Source: Vitis vinifera (Eukaryota > Streptophyta > Magnoliopsida > Vitales > Vitaceae). Taken from it: 64,000 nucleotides of DNA. The notes beneath the pieces are model-generated. The model had not been told where the DNA came from. It searched no databases and saw nothing but the letters and a program-made list of their open reading frames with translations. The stretch's first letter is position 1; each line of letters starts with the position of its first letter. Location of the stretch: contig NC_081821.1 of the NCBI RefSeq assembly GCF_030704535.1, positions 7,889,001 to 7,953,000 of the forward strand. Direction: 5' to 3'. Position numbers and translations under genes: made by a program. Positions 62,612 to 64,000 of this stretch are shown here, piece by piece.

Positions 62612-64000
62612 GTGATTCATGATGAGTTTCCTTCTTTTACATTGTCACATCACATGCCATATACAACACAGAAACACACTTAAATATGTTGAAATGATGC
62701 AAGAACAACACTTAACATAAAACAGAATTATGTCAGAATTCTCCATCACTGGTCTACACCCTAGATTGGTGCCAACTATATCTAATGAATCAATCCTTTG
62801 ACTATATTCCAAGAGGAACAATGAACTTGAAATTAAGGGTAAAATTTATGTTAATATTTATGTTTTAATATGAAGGATATTTAGTTATCATATTTTTCAT
62901 GTGTATAACTGGGTTTCCAGTGAGCAATTACAAATAAGGTTCTGTTCAACTCTCCTATCAAATTGAAAAAATAAAAAATAAAAAGGAAGAAGACTTCATT
63001 TGTTCCAATGTGAATTTTTTTTTCAGAACTTATGTTTTTTTTATGTTAAGTTGCAGTTATTTTTAATCTTTGTTTCCCTTCAATCTATTCCAACATTATC
63101 TTGCCAATATTTTGTGAGATGTCTTAGTGTCTTTTTTGCATTTATTTTTTTTAATTTTCCTTTTTCTTTCCAAAGCATGACGCAAGAATCTTTTCAATGT
63201 TTTCATTGCATTCTTAAGAGGACTGCCTGCCATGCGAACTGCAAATTGGAAACTGTGGAATGTGGCACCTTTGAGTTTTGATGAAGCTCTCTTGCACTCT
63301 TACCTGCCCCCCTCCACCCCCTTCTGCAGAAGCATTCTTGAGGCATAGTTTCCCAAAAGGATTCTTGTCTTTTTTTTTTCTTCTCCATCTCACCATGGTT
63401 TTTAATAGTGAAAATGTTTAAAGCCCTAATTAGAATTCTGCATTAGCTTGGACAATGAGAGAGCTCAAATTAGGTCATGTTAGTGGCTTTGGTTTTGCTT
63501 TCTCTATAAAGGCTGCAAATAGTTAGACAATCTGATGAGAGTCCAGCCTCAGCAGGTGGATGAAATTTTGGTTGCAGGACAGTTAGATGACTGCTGTCCA
63601 TAATAGATAGTTGTGATGCTAGCAGTATTGACTTAGTTTTTTTCTAATAAAGATAGATGATTCAATTGGAGGCCTCCCTTGATAAGTGCTACCAGGACTT
63701 ACCAAAATTGCTGCTTGTGTACTTAAATATTTGGTCATTGGCCAGCTCTAATCCAGACATCCAAGACAAGTTTTCGTCATTTGCTCTAGTACTATGCTTC
63801 ATATGTAAATTGATCTACTCCTTGATGTTCAGACAATGTTATTATCCAGTTGCTCCCCACCTGTACAAACTACAAAGTCTATGGAGACAATCCTCAATGA
63901 GAAATAAATGTTCAGTTTCATTTCCATGATGAGACCCTACTCAAGGTTAATATACAAGGCACGAGTAACCTTCCTTGTTTATACAGCAAACCTTGGGGCA
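62612..64000 (+). other. SCAPER intron 6, incomplete
   Basis: After the donor CAG/GTGATT no further SCAPER exon is recognised up to the window edge. A 46-codon coding-like stretch at about 63188-63340 (FLRGLPAMRTANWKLWNVAP) is unassigned. Poly-pyrimidine patches occur throughout. Confidence 0.5.

Noticed and set aside
63188..63340. Coding-like stretch (FLRGLPAMRTANWKLWNVAP) in SCAPER intron 6
   Set aside because: It does not match SCAPER, has no clear splice sites and ends at a stop after about 46 codons. It may be a relic of another gene, but I could not name it.
1..64000. CRISPR arrays, operons, riboswitches, prophage, or viral insertions
   Set aside because: None was seen. The window is plant nuclear DNA, and its repeats are transposons, microsatellites and local duplications.

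Overview
This is nuclear DNA of a eudicot plant. It has AT-rich spacers, GT-AG introns up to about 4 kb, LTR and LINE retrotransposons, and plant-specific gene families. The style of the LINE and LTR remnants and the gene content fit a woody rosid, and grapevine (Vitis) is my best guess from memory. No database search was possible.

Layout. (1) 1-11.5 kb has no intact gene. It holds two broken, head-to-head fragments of a gibberellin 2-oxidase-like gene (0.3-1.0 kb), a Helitron-like end (3.2-3.6 kb), a MITE, and a cluster of three LTR elements: a solo LTR at 5585-5997, a short Gypsy-like element at 6038-9507 whose left LTR carries another transposon, and a solo LTR at 9753-10456. (2) 11.6-17.1 kb, + strand: a four-finger U1/JAZ-type C2H2 zinc-finger gene whose 4-kb first intron is filled with LINE and hAT-like insertions. 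(3) 18.4-24.0 kb, + strand: an eight-exon coiled-coil protein gene with a tRNA-derived SINE in intron 1. (4) 24-29.2 kb: AT-rich spacer with microsatellites. (5) 29.3-33.9 kb, + strand: a SNAP33-type Qb+Qc SNARE gene. (6) 35.1-35.9 kb, + strand: a single-exon CLE peptide hormone precursor with a long His/Pro-rich tandem repeat. (7) 40.2-40.5 kb, - strand: an ISD11/LYRM4 homologue. (8) 41.8-46.7 kb, - strand: a nine-exon heparanase-like (GH79) gene, with a duplicated leader/promoter region at 47.8-48.5 kb. (9) 52.2 kb to beyond the right edge, + strand: the SCAPER homologue, whose intron 4 contains a young LINE inserted in opposite orientation into an older LINE.

These are independent housekeeping or developmental genes and form no operon or pathway cluster: ISD11 supports mitochondrial Fe-S assembly, SNAP33 membrane fusion, CLE intercellular signalling, GH79 wall or glucuronoside hydrolysis, and SCAPER mRNA or ER-linked control. 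All exon models were built by hand from reading frame and splice consensus. Their summed lengths are divisible by three for every complete gene.

The points most worth a second look are the CLE precursor with a poly-Ser leader and three repeat units, the histidine at the Qc zero-layer position of the SNAP33 homologue, the inverted-repeat gibberellin-oxidase pseudogene, and the duplicated heparanase leader.
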